DNA from: Rebecca billardiae RCC1528
Lineage: Eukaryota; Haptophyta
Assembly: GCA_965240325.2 (NCBI GenBank)
Contig: OZ251245.1
Location: 1,339,883 to 1,403,882, forward strand
Direction of reading: 5' to 3'
Length of the DNA: 64,000 nt
In this document: one piece after another, positions 1 through 11,996 of the stretch
How positions within the stretch are numbered: the first letter of the stretch is position 1
How the letters are laid out: each line of letters starts with the position of its first letter
Translations under genes and position numbers: made by a program
Notes under the pieces: generated by a model
Seen by the model: only the letters and a program-made list of their open reading frames with translations
Database searches by the model: none
Told to the model about the DNA's origin: nothing

Positions 1-3000
1 GAGAACTGACGCACCCAGTCGGACGGCTGCGACGGGTGGATGAGCGTCTGCATCGCCGCGTTGCGCCGCACGCGGACGCGGTCGTCGAGGGAGCGGCCCT
101 GCACCCACAGCGCCGAGCGGTACGTCTCGTGGAACACGCAGTCCTCCACGAGCACGTCCGACACGCCGTCCATCCACACCGCGCCCGACTGCGCCTGCGA
201 GACGACCACGCGGCGCAGCGCCGACTCGTGCCCGCCGCCCGCCGCGAGCCCGACCGACGCGCCGAGGTACGCGAAGCGGACGGCGGGGAGCTCGTGGTCG
301 CGCTTGCCGAGCCGGACGAGCTCGACGTCCGAGAAGTTCGCCACGCCGGCCGACTGCCCGTCCAGCGTGCCGCCCACGTAGATGTGCCCGCCGAAGCTCG
401 CGTCGGGCTCGAGCGTGCGCACGGCCACGTTGGACCAGCCGCCGACCAGCGCGACGGGCGCGCCGAGGTGCAGCCCGTGCGGCCAGTGCGCCGAGTCGGA
501 GGGCGCCATCACCTGCCCGCCGAAGTGGCGGTGCGCGAGCGCCGCGTCGATCTGCACGCTCGTCGTGTCGCTCGCCGCGTCGTACTCGGGCGCCGCCACG
601 AGCCGCACCGTCTCGGCGTCGGTGGTGGCGGGCGGCTGCGGGAACTCGGTCGCGCCGATCGCGATCAGCGCGTCCGCGCGCCACGCGCTCAGGTTGCCGC
701 GGAGCACGAGCTGCGTGGCGCCGACGTCGGCGGTGGCGGCGAGGCGCGTCCACGGCTGCGCGTCGAGCCGCGTCCCCGCCGCGTGGAACGAGCCGAGCAC
801 GCCCACCACCTTCTTGAGCGCGTCGAAGCCGCCCTCGTGCAGGCTGACCGAAACATCGTCCGGCCCGCCCCACAGCGAGAGTGAGGCCGACGCGTTCGGC
901 GGCATCGGCTCGAGCGGCGAGCCGAGGTGGAGCTCGCCGTAGACGAGGACGGAGCGCGCGGTGAGCGACGTGTGGTTCCCCGTGTCCGCGTGCAGCCGCG
1001 CCCCCGCGAAGATCGTCACCCAGTTGAGCGCGGGCGTGTGCACGTCGAGCAGCACCGAGTCTGCGCCGCTCAGGTACACGTTGTCGCCCGCAGCGGGCAG
1101 CCGGCCCAGCTCCTCGTCGGAGGCCTGCAGCCGGCGCGCGAGCGTGCGCCGCGCGGCGTAGGCGAGGCGCGGGCTGCGCCCGCCCAGCGCGGCGCGCACG
1201 TTGCGCGCCGCGCGCTCCGCCGACGCCTGCGAGAGGCTGCGGCTGCGGCGGCCGCGGCGGCCGCGCCGCGCTGCGCCGCCGCCGCCGTCGCCGTCGCCGT
1301 CGTCGTCGTCGCCGCAGCCGCCGAGGTACTGGCAGTCGTCGTCGGAGAGGGGGCCGCAGTCGTAGAGCGCGGCGCCTGGGTACTGCTTGACACAGCGCCA
1401 GATCTCCGCGTCCGACCAGCGGCGGAACGGCGGCAGCGGCCCCGGCGGCGGCGGCGGCGGGATGGGGCAGCCCTCGACGGGGCAGAGGCGCGCGTGCAGC
1501 TGCGTGCTCAGCTGCGCCTCTCGCGCGCCCTTCTCCGAGACGACGGTCGTGAGGCGCCCGCCGACCTGCCCGACGTCGGGCTGCTTGGAGAACTCGTCCT
1601 GGACGTAGTAGTCGCTCATGTTCATGTAGTTCCCCTCGCACGCCGCCTGCGCCGGCGCGGTGAGGTTGGTGAAGCGCGCGCACTCGTGCGCCCACAGCTT
1701 GAGCGCGTGCTGCCCAAACCGGTCGCGGTCCTGGTCCGGCTCGCGGTCGAGCGCGGCGCCCGCGCTCGAGTCGAAGTGGTGGCGGTACTCGGAGTAGTTG
1801 AGGTGCAGCGTGGCGCGCTCGATCGTCGGCCGCGCGATCGTGCCGTTGCCCTCCGCCCAGCCGTGCGCCTCGAAGACGTACGGGCGGACCGACCAGCTGA
1901 GGCGCAGCTGCCGCCAGTCCGTCACGTCGTCCACGCGCAGGTCGTACGTGTAGTTGGCGAGGGCGGGCACGCCCCACCCGCCGAACTTGGCGATGTCGTA
2001 CGGGATGGCGTCGGTGCCCGCCTCGGTCGCGACGAGCAGGTCCTCGCCGTCCAGCTGGAACGGCTCGTAGTCGTTCAGCTTGAGCAGCCGCAGCCGCACC
2101 GAGCCGTCGGCGCGGCCGCACGCGATGCCGCCCGCAAACCGCGCGTCGCCCCACGCGCACACGCCGTCCGCCCAGTGGTTGAACGCGGCGTCGAAGGTGA
2201 CGAAGCCGTTGGGGTGGCCGGTGAGCGTGCCGTCGAGGTCCCAGAAGATCCCCGCCTTGCCCGCCGGCGACGTCGTGCGCACGCTCGAGTTGACCCACGC
2301 CGTGCGCTCGTAGCGCATCGTGCACATGTTGTCGTTGCAGCCGGACAGCACGGGCGTGTCGAAGTAGTTGGAGACGTGCAGCCCCGAGACGAGCCAGTAC
2401 TCGTTGTCCTTGGGCGAGTGCACGGCGAGGCCGGCGCGCGCGACGCCCTCCACCGGGTCCACGCTGCCCACGAGCACGAGGTCCGAGAAGAACGGCTCGT
2501 CGTGCAGCCCGTTCATGTAGTGGTTGAGGTGGACCGCGCGGCCGCACTCGAGGAAGCGGTGGTCCTCGTGGTTGATGTTGCCAGATGAGTAGTAAAACAT
2601 GCCCACGCCGCAGCGGAAGGCGGTGAACTTGCCAAAGTCCTTGTGCACGGGCGGCTGGTGCGGCGGGAAGAGCCGCCAGCCGAAGCCGCACAGGTGCGCC
2701 GAGTTGTTGAAGAAGTCAAAGTTCCACTGCCCCTTGCCGCCGCTCTGCACGTTGAGCTTCCAGCCGCGCGCGCAGCCGACCGCGAGGTTGGACGTGTGCA
2801 CGCCGGTGAAGCCGGGGAGCCAGAAGCCCGCGGGCGTGGTGTCGTCGCCGAGCAGCAGCGGGTGCGGGATCGCCGAGACCGCCAGGTTGTTCCGGATGTC
2901 CGCGAAGTCCTCGTCGCCCGCCTCCGTGAAGAAGTTGTGCCCCGAGACGCGGTACGCGACGTTGTCTCGCACCCACGCAAAGTCGGAGCCGTGCACGACC

Positions 3001-6000
3001 ACCGCGCGCTGGAACGTGTCGTGGTACACGTTCGAGCGCAGGTAGCCCGCGCCGTCGACGACGTCGACGTTGCGCCCGGGCGAGAGGTTGTGCCAGTGGC
3101 TCGTGTACCGGCCGAAGTTCGCCGCCTGCCCCGTGCGCGTGTACTCGACGTTGGAGACGCGCATCACGCCGCCGAAGAAGGCGCCCGTGTGCGCGCCAAA
3201 CCGGTACGCAGCGCCCGCGCGCACCGACGCGTCGTCGCCGCGCACGACGACGTTGCGCTCGAGCAGCGCGACGGCGGCGCGCAGGTCGGACGGCTCGGCG
3301 CCCTCGTCGTGCCAGTGCCACACGCCCAGGTGCTCGTGCCGCAGCGGCTCGTCGAGCACGAGCGTGCGGCCGCCGTCCTCGAGCGCGCGCACGGCGCGCT
3401 CCTCGACATGCCACGCCGCGTCCGAGGGCGTCACGAGCACGCGCGCGCCGAGCGGCCAGTCGACGGGCTCGGCGAGGCGGAGGCGCGCGTCGCCGGGCGC
3501 GGCGGTCTGCACGAGCCGCGTCCACGGGTGCCGCGGCGCGCCGTGCATGTCCAGGTGCCCCACCTGCCGCACGGGGCACGGGTCTGCCGCGGAGAAGCGC
3601 ACCGCGCCCTCGGCCGGCTGGCCCGACGACTGGATGGTCGGCTGGTGGCACCCGCCGTGCAGCCCGCCGAGGTTGGTCACGGCGAGCATCTTGGAGCCGA
3701 TGAAGGGCAGCTCGATCGTGCTCCACCGGTCGCCGTGCAGCGTGATCGTCGCGCGGTGCGTGAACGGCTCCGCCTCCGTGCCGACGCGCAGCGTGCCGCC
3801 CGCCACCCAGATGTAGGTGGCGTCCAGGCACACGTCCGCGCGCGCAAACTCGAGCAGCCCCGAGACGAGGAGGAGGAAGAGGGTGGGCGAGGGCGCGTCG
3901 AGGAGGATGGCCTGGCCGCTCGGCACGATCACCGAGTCGCCGTCCGCGGGCATCTCCGAGTCGAGCCACGAGCGCTCGTCCGACCACAGGTCGATGTACG
4001 CAAACGCGGCCGCGGTCGGGTGCGCGAGCAGAGCGCGCCCCTTGCCGCCCACCACCACCTCCACGGACGGCTCGAAGAGCTCGGACGTGCGCGCGCCGGT
4101 GAGGCACTCGAGCGCGCCGTCGGCGGCGGAGGTGACGGCGCACGGGTACCCGTTGAGCTGCACGCTCACGCCGCCCGCCGCCGCCGCGCCGCTCAGCTCC
4201 GCGCCGCCGCCGTCGACGGGCGCGAGGCCGGCGCCGCTGATCGTGACGAGCGTGCCGCCGCGCGCGGAGCCCTGCCGCGGCGAGATCGCGTGCACCGTGG
4301 GCGTGCGCGGGAGCGAGTGGGCGAGGCGCGCGCCGATCGCCGCGCCGGCGCCGAGCCCGCCCGGCGCGTCGGCGAGCGGGTGCGACACTCCGACCAGCTC
4401 GACGGCGCAGCTCTGCTCGTCGCTCGCGGACGTGAGCACGCCGTCAAAGCGGACGCCGCGGAACAGCTCGCCCGCCGAGCGGCACGCGCCGCGCGGCAGG
4501 CGCAGGCGGAAGGCCTGCGCGACGAGCGGCGGCTCGACGCCCCACACGTTCCAGCCCACCTCGATCCCCGCGCCCGTGTCCTGCGCCGTCGAGACGTCCG
4601 CCACCGCCGTCCACGCCGCGGGCTCGTCAAAGTCTCCGTACTCGGCGCCCGCGCCCGCGCTCACGTTGCGAACCTCCAGCACGGCGCGCAGCGCGAGCTG
4701 CCGGCGCGCGGGGTCGACGGCGGGGAAGAACTTGGCGGCGACGACGGTGGCGGCCTGCGCGCTCGGCAGCGTCATCGCGAACCAGCACTCCTCGTTCCGG
4801 TTGCGCCACACCGGCGGCTCCTCGCTCGTGCGCAGCTGGCGCGGCCGGTCGATGGGCGCGGTGAACGCGTCGCGCGCCAGCTCCTCCTCAAACACGTCGG
4901 CCGGCCGGTTGGTGGTGAAGGCGGCGGCGTGCGGGGCGAGGTCGGCGGGGGCGAACGCGGCGGGCAGCGCGTCGAGCAGCGCGCGCGTCGTGTGCGCCGG
5001 CGTGCGGCACGCCGCGTGCGTGCCGTTCGCCCAGAGCGGCGCGCACGGCAGGCCGCACACCGTCACGGCCGGCCCGGCCGCGCCGCCGCCCGCCGCGTCG
5101 GGCTCGGGCTCGAGCGAGTCGCCCAGGCCGGCGCCGCCGAGAACGAGCTCGAGGCCGCCGCCGTGGCCGACGTCGAGCGTGGCGTTCGGGTCCGCCGCGT
5201 GCGCGCTCGCCGCGCCCACGTGCACCACGTCCACCGACGCGTCGATCGCGAGCGGCAGCGCGTTGCTCCAGCCGTTGGCGGCCGCCGACCACACGCGCAC
5301 CGACCACTCGCCAGCGGCCGTCGAGCCGGGAGGCCGCTCGCACGCGAGGTGCGTGCCGTTCCAGCCGCCGAGCAGCGCGCACGGCAGGTTGGCGTCGGGC
5401 GTGGGCGCGTTGCCCAGCGCGACCAGCCCCGCCGGCGCCTCGCCCCACCCCGCGCCCGCGAGGCCGAGGCCGAGCGGCTCGTCCGCGCTACCGCCGCCGC
5501 CGCTGAGCGTCGAGAGAGCGCGCAGCCGCGGCGAGTGCGCGGCGCTCGAGTACGCGAAGGCGGCGCGCGCGACGGCGTGCGCGCCGTTGACGGCGGCGCG
5601 CACGTCCGCGCCCGCCGTGTACCGCGCCAGCTCCAGCCGCGTGTACACCTCGTACCCCGGCTGCGCCGTGTCGAAGTGGCACGAGTCCTCGGAGCATGAG
5701 TCGAGCGCGCACCGCATCTTCTGGCACACGCGCGGGTACGCGCGGAAGTTGACGGCGGTGCAGCGCCCGTCGGCGTCGGCCTCGCACGAGGCGATGCAGG
5801 CCTCGAGCGAGGAGGCGTCGACGTTCGAGCCGTCGTCCGACTCGCAGCCCGCGCGGAAGCCGCTCGGCGCGTTGAGCAGCGACCACGCGGGCACGGCCGC
5901 CGTGTAGCACTCCACCGCCGTGTGCGAGGCGGACTCTGCCGCGACCGCGCACGGCACGCCGCCCACCGAGACGACGGTGGGCGCGGACTCGGCGGAGGGC

Positions 6001-6523
6001 GCGCCCTCGCCGCCGCCGAAGCCCGAGCCCGTGAGCGTGAGCCGCGTGCCGCCGTGCCACGAGCCGCCCGGCGGGCTCACGCCGTGCACCTCGAGGCGCT
6101 GCGTAAAGGTGAACGCGGACGCGCCCTCCACCCCGTCCGCGAGCGCCGCGCCGAGCGCCCAGCCGACGCTCGGCAGGAAGACGCCGACGGGGTGGGCGCC
6201 CGCGGCGAAGGGGCAGAGCGGCACCTTGAGCACGCCGCCCGCGCCGCCGGGCAGCAGCGTCGCCTCGCCCACCGCGCAGCGCGCGCGCCCAAAGTACACC
6301 TCCGCCGCGGCGAGCGCCGAGCCGTTGGGCCCGAGCCAGCCGCCCAGCTCGATGACCACGAGCGGCGCGCTGCCGTTGGCCGGCGCGTGCGCGCCCTCGA
6401 GCGGCGAGACGGAGAGCGCGAGCGGCGTGCGCTCCTGCTCGAAGCCGAAGCGGCACGCGCGCGCCGCGTCGCACCGCGCCGCCACGTTGTTGCGCCGCAG
6501 CTCCACCGTGCCGAAGCGCGGCA

Positions 6524-6554
<31 letters not shown>

Positions 6555-6885
6555 GGGCGAGGGCGGCGGCGGGTGCGGCGGCGGCGGCGCGGGCGGCGGC
6601 GAGGGCGGCGGCGAGGGCGGCGGCGCGGGCGGCGGCGGGCTCGGCGGCGGCGCGGGCGGCGGCGTAGGCGGCGGGCTCGGCGGCGACGGCGGCGGCGACG
6701 GCGGCGGCGACGGCGGCGGGCTCGGCGGCGGGCTCGGCGGCGGCGGGCTCGGCGGCGGGCTGGGCGGCGGGCTGGGCGGCGGCGGGCTGGGCGGCGGGCG
6801 CGGCGGCAGCGGGCTCGGCGGCGGCGGGCTCGGCGGCGGCGGGCTCGGCGGCGGCGGGCTCGGCGGGCTCGGCGGCAGCGCGGGC

Positions 6886-6916
<31 letters not shown>

Positions 6917-9900
6917 CCGAGGGCGGCGGGAGCGGCGGCGGCGGCGGCGGCGCCGAGGGCGGCGGCAGTGGCGGCGGCGGCGCGCGCGGCGGCGCGCGCG
7001 GCGGCGCGCGCGGCGGCGCGCCCGGCGGCGAGGGCGGCGGCGACACCACAATCGCCAGCGGCGGCGGCGCCGGCGGCGGGCGCGGCGGCAGCGGGCTCGG
7101 CGGCGGCGGGCTCGGCGGCGGCGGGCTCGGTGGCGGCGGGCTCGGCGGCTCGTCCTCGAGCAGGATGCGCGCGCCGAACAGCAGCTGGCGCGCGCCGCCG
7201 GCGCCGGCGCCGCCGCCGTGCGGCGCGCGCGGCGGCGGCACGGCCGCGCCGCCGCGGCCGCCCGCGCCACCCGCGGCCGCCTCGGCCGCCTCCGCCGAGG
7301 CGTCGGCGTCGGCGCGCTCGGCGCGCGCGGCGTCGGCCGCGCGCAGCCGCTCGCGCTCGCGCGCGAGCGCCACCTCGTGCGGCGCCTCGCCCGGCGGCGC
7401 GCGCTCGAGCACGCCGAGCGCGCGCGCGACCGCGTGATCGGCCGCGGCCGCGTGGTGCCGCAGCCGGCCGCGCGCGAGCAGCGCGCCCGCGAGCGCGCGC
7501 GCGTGGTCGCCGCGCGGGTCGGAGGGGGCGCCCTCGTCGACGGGCACGCCGCCGCCGTCGAGCCGCCGCCCGCGCCGCATCCCCGCCTCCGCACCCTCCT
7601 CCGCCCGCTCCAGCCGGCGCACGAAGCCCAGGTCCGCCGCGCCGCCCAGCGCGCACACGAGCTCGGTCTCGTTGCCGCGCACGGGTGCGCACGGCAGACC
7701 CTCGCCATCGTCCATGCGCACGGTCACGCTCTGCGAGCCGTCGGCGCCGTCGGGGGCGAAGCCGACGCCGCGCAGCGTGAGCTGCGTGCCGCCCGCCCGC
7801 GAGCCGAGCGCCGGGCTCGTCTCCGCCACCGCGAAGTCCGAGCTGAGCACGGCGGCGCTGGAGTTGGCCAGGCCGAGACCGCGCGAGCTGCGCCAGAGGG
7901 CCACGGCACCGCCCGAGCGCGCGGCCGGCACGGGCGCGGCGCGGATGAGCCAGCAGGTGACGCGCGTGTCCGTGCGCGTGCGCACGGCGCACGGCCGCCC
8001 GCCCACGCCGACGAGCAGCACGTCCTCCTCCGCCTCCGCCCCCGCCTCCGCCGACGCGTTCGCCCCGCGCCCGAAGCCGCCCCCGCTGAGCGTGAGCATG
8101 GTGGACACGGCCGCGGACACAAACGGAGGCTGCACCGCGCTCACGACGGGGGTGGCGTGCAGCGCGCGGGAGAAGGAGCCGCGCGGCGCGGCGGCGGTGG
8201 AGGGCGGCTGCGCCAGCGTGAGCGTGCCCACCACCACCGCCTCGCCGCCGGGCAGCCCCGACGCGATCGCCACGTCGAGCGCGCCTCCGGCCTCCGAGCC
8301 GTTGGGCGCGGGCGGCGTGGCGGCGGGCTGCGCTGGCAGCAGGCCGGGGACTGGCGGCGTGAGGCAGCTGAGCGCCGCCGAGCTGTTGTCCGAGAGCGCG
8401 GCGTCGAGCGCGGCGGTTGGGCCGAGGAGGTCCGCGAGCGCCCCCGGCTCGACGCACGGCACGCCGCCGAGCAGCACCCGCGCGCACGGCAGCCCACGCA
8501 GCCCGCTGCCCCGCAGCCGCAGCGCCGTGCCGCCAGCCGCCGAGCCGAGCGCCGGCTCGATCGCCTGCACCGACGCGAGGAGCTCGACCGAGAGCGGCGC
8601 GGCGGGGTCGGTGCCGCCGCGCGTGGCGGAGATGACGCGCACGGCGTGCACGCCCGCGCGCCCGTCGAGCACCGTGCAGTTCAGCGTGTGCGCGCGCCCG
8701 ACGCCGCCGTCGGGCGCGGGCGGCGGCGCGCCGGGCGGCGCGCCGCCGTCGACGAGTGCGCCGCAGCTGGGCGCGCCCGGCCCCGCGCCCAGCCGGACGA
8801 GCACGGCGCCAGAGCGCAGCGCGCCGTCGACGGCGGAGGCGTTGGTCGCGTCGTCCTCGTCGAAGAGGTTGGCGACGACGAGCGAGAGCACCTCGCCCAC
8901 GCGCACGCCCTGCGCCGGCGCCACCGCGAGCAGCCGCGGCGTGAGGTCCGCGCGCACCTCAAAGCTCGGGTGCTTGGCTTGCTCCGAGCCGCCGACCACG
9001 CCGAGCGTCGAGACGCAGACGGGCGCGTGCGTACCCGCGCCGAAGCCCTCGGCGGAGCCCGGGAGCGGGCGGCGGAACCAGTCGGCGGGCACGCGCTCGA
9101 TCATCAGCGCGTCCTCGTCGCCGTCCTCCAGCGTGAGCACCGCCATGCTGAAGCCCTCCCCCCGCAGTCCGGACGTGTCCAGCTGAACGCTCACGTTGCC
9201 CAGCGGCGCGCGCACGCGCACAAACACGGAGAAGGACGACCACGCGGGCCAGGCGGCCTCGGTGTCCCACGCCTCGAGCTCGAGGGCCTTGAAGTCGGAC
9301 GTCCAGCCGTCGCGCTCGAACGGCCCCTCCGTCAGCCGCTCGAGCAGCGCCGACGCCGCCTTGGCGCCGGACGCCGACCAGGCGGCGCGCGCGTCGATGG
9401 GCGGCGACCACAGGCCGCCCGCCCCCACGCGGAAGCTTCCGCCCAGCGGCGCGGCCGCGCGCAGCAGCGTGATGGTGAGGCCGAGGCCGGAGCCGGGCTC
9501 GCACTTGGGCTGGCCGCGCGGCGTCGTCGCGCGCTCCACCGCGCCGAGCAGCTCCGACGCCGTCTGCACCGCGCAGCGGAACTCGACGGTCCAGCGCGCG
9601 CCCAGCCCGCCGTTGGCCGGCTCCTTGCTCACGGCAATGTCACGGCACGGCAGCACCGGCACGCACGTGCGCCGGCCGGCGGCGTCGAAGGCGAGGGCGC
9701 ACGCGCCCTCGAGCAGGGCCTGCACGTCCTCCGCGCTCGCCGTCGTCGGGATCGCCACCGTCGCCGTCGAGCCCACCCCCGCCGGCCCCACCCTGACGTA
9801 GAACTGGGCGCACGCGCCGCTGACGTTGACGCTGAGCACGTGCCGCTCAAAGGCGGCGGGCGCGCGCGAGAGCGTGAGCAGGGCGAGCTCGCCGGCGGGC

Positions 9901-11585
9901 GCGGCGGCGGTGAGGACGGAGGCGTCGGCGTCGGAGAGCACGCGCGGCGCCGCCTGCGCCGCGCCGCGCCCCACGCGCGGCGGCAGCGCCGTCGCGCCGC
10001 GCAGCCCATGCACTTTGAGGCCGATCCTTGTCCACTCGTCGGACGTGGCCATGCGGTGCAGCACGCGCACTGCGTACGCGCGCCCGCCCTCGAGCGGCAG
10101 CGGGCGCGAGACCTTGCGCGTGGGGCCGGCCACGTCGTCCGGCCCGCGCGCCGACGCGTCGAGCGGCGTGTAGAACGCCGCGGGCGAGCTCGTCGCGTCG
10201 CGCCGGTGGTTCCTCGAGAGCGCGCTGAACGCCGCCACAGCCTGCGCGGCCCCAAACTCGGGGCCCGCCGAGAGCTGCAGCTCGCCGTCGTCGTCGCCGC
10301 CGAAGAAGAAGGTGTAGTTGGCGGTGAGCGGCGGGACGAAGTAGCCCGTGGCCTCGCGCACGAGGTGGTTCGTCGCCTCCGGGTTGATCCGCGACGGCTC
10401 CTCCCAGCGCACGAAGTCCACGCGGTCGTTGAGCACGCCGCTCGCAAACGGCGCGCCGCGCGGCTCTGCGTCGTACTGCGCTGCGCTCCAAGTGCGGTAC
10501 GAGAGGCCGCGCAGCGTGGAGGCGGGCGCGTCGTCGGGGTGGTCGTGCGCGAGGGGGAGCGTGTCGGGCAGCGTGCACACCAGCCGCTCCGCGCTCGCCT
10601 CGCGCACCGCGCACGCCGCGCCGCCCACGGTGACGACGTTGTCCTCCTCGCGCTCGGAGAAGGCCGCGCCCGAGAGCGTGAGCGACTGCCCGCCGTGCAG
10701 CCCGCCGCTCGCCGGGCTGACGGCGTCGAGGCGCGGGTAGATGGTGAAGTGGTACGGCGTGGCCGTGGCGAGGTCGACCGTCCCCGCCCAGTCGCGCCGG
10801 CGCGCGGGCGGCAGGTGCTTGCTCTGCGCGCGCCGCACCACGGGCGCGTGGCCGTACCCGTTGGTGCGCGCCGACCACGCCGCCTGCGCAAAGTCCTCCA
10901 CAAAGCACGCGGGGTTGGCGCACTCGGCGAGGTCGGGGCGGAGCGAGGCGAGGCGGAGGGTGAGGTTGTGGTGGCCCGGCACGATCGCCGCGCCCGCGGG
11001 CAGCTCGCACCGCGCGCCGCCGCGCAGCGGCCGCTCCTCCTCGTCGAAGACGCAGCGCGTGCCGCCGACGCTGAGGAACAGCTGCTCCGCCGAGGACGCG
11101 CCGCGGAAGTCGCCGTCGAGGCGGAGGAGGTCGCCGGCGGAGGCGGCCCAGCGGTTGGCCCAGTCGATCATCGGCGTGTTGTCCGCGCGGTACTGGAACG
11201 CCGACGGCTCCTGCGCGAGCACCGCCTCGCCTACGCCCGACGTGACCTGCACGCTCAGCGGCAGTCGCACCGAGTCCGCCCACGGCGTCGGCGCGGCGCG
11301 CGTGACGCAGACGATGCGCGTGGCGTTGGTGTAGTGCGACATGATGTCGCACGGCACCGTGCCCACGAGCACCACCTGCGCGTCCCACGGGTTCGCGTCC
11401 GCCGGCATCATGAAGCCCGCGCCCTCGACGACGACAAACGTGCCGCCCGCCGTCGAGCCGCGGCTCGGGAACACGCGCGTGATGTCGACGGCGGAGGCGG
11501 GGCGGGCGGCGAGCGCGAGGAGCGCGGCGCCGACGAGGGAGGCGCGCGCCGGCACGGCGCGCGCGCGCGCGCTGCGAACGCCCAT
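1..11585 (-). CDS. Fibrocystin-L (PKHD1L1)-like giant cell-surface protein, N-terminal part; C-terminus beyond left edge
   Basis: One uninterrupted frame runs from ATG 11585 to the left edge (about 3861 codons, no stop, no intron needed). Seen: hydrophobic signal peptide in the first ~32 residues; TIG/IPT domains beginning at residue ~34 (VFPSRGSTAGG), about ten TIG-like segments in all; a PA14-like domain at ~360-525 (YTFFFGGDDDGELQL); a Ser-Pro-rich hinge at ~1475-1690 (PPPPSPPPPSPPPP); a PAN/Apple-like Cys-rich stretch at ~1900-1960; a G8 domain at ~2530-2630 (LWSDERSWL); a beta-helix-like region; and a second G8 at ~3480-3570 (LPAAGDNVYLSGAD). Signal, TIG, PA14, TIG, G8, beta-helix, G8 is the order known for PKHD1L1. 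In animals these are large single-pass surface receptors; here adhesion or a surface coat is inferred. The hinge resembles algal hydroxyproline-rich wall proteins. Any membrane anchor lies outside the window. Confidence 0.88.
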
Positions 11586-11996
11586 CGAGCGCGTTCGGCG
11601 AGGGAGCGCGCCGACCGAGACGCCGACGAGGCTTGGATGATGCGCTTTGAGCAGTTACGCTCGCGCCCGTCTGCGGAGGTTCACCTTTCAAGCCGCGATG
11701 CGGGTACGATGAATGAAGCTTTCTAGTTGTATCCGTGCTTGCGGGCGGGCCCCTTTGTGGACCCCTGCCCTTGAACAGGCCAGCAGGCGGGCACGGCGGT
11801 TTCATCATCGAGCCCCAACATCCGTACCAAAGATACCGCCAATGAGGATAATAGGTGAAGGATTAGACGCCCGTAATGGGCGCTTGCATGGTGTAAGTCA
11901 ACGATGGTTCATGGGCGGGCGTGCTGAATCGAGATGGAGACATAGTATCAGGCGGAGCTTGCAGGTTTCGTGGATGAGCATGACGGCCACAGTGAG
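11586..11996. other. Intergenic spacer between two minus-strand genes
   Basis: This spacer lies upstream of the giant TIG/G8 gene and downstream of the kinase-like gene. It is less GC-rich than the flanking coding sequence. It presumably holds the promoter of the giant gene, but I see no recognisable element, RNA gene or repeat. Confidence 0.5.

Noticed and set aside
2643-5907. Plus-strand frames of 696-1018 codons
   Set aside because: Shadows of the same minus-strand gene; no domain, and the opposite strand contains a clear G8 domain.
5488-8487. A 999-codon minus-strand frame with AEPAAAEPAAA repeats
   Set aside because: This is the wrong frame of the PPPPSPPPP hinge; the correct frame is continuous with TIG domains on both sides.
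5922-11726. A 1934-codon open frame on the plus strand
   Set aside because: It is antisense to the giant TIG/G8 gene, almost entirely Arg/Ala/His, and results from the lack of stop codons opposite GC-rich coding sequence.
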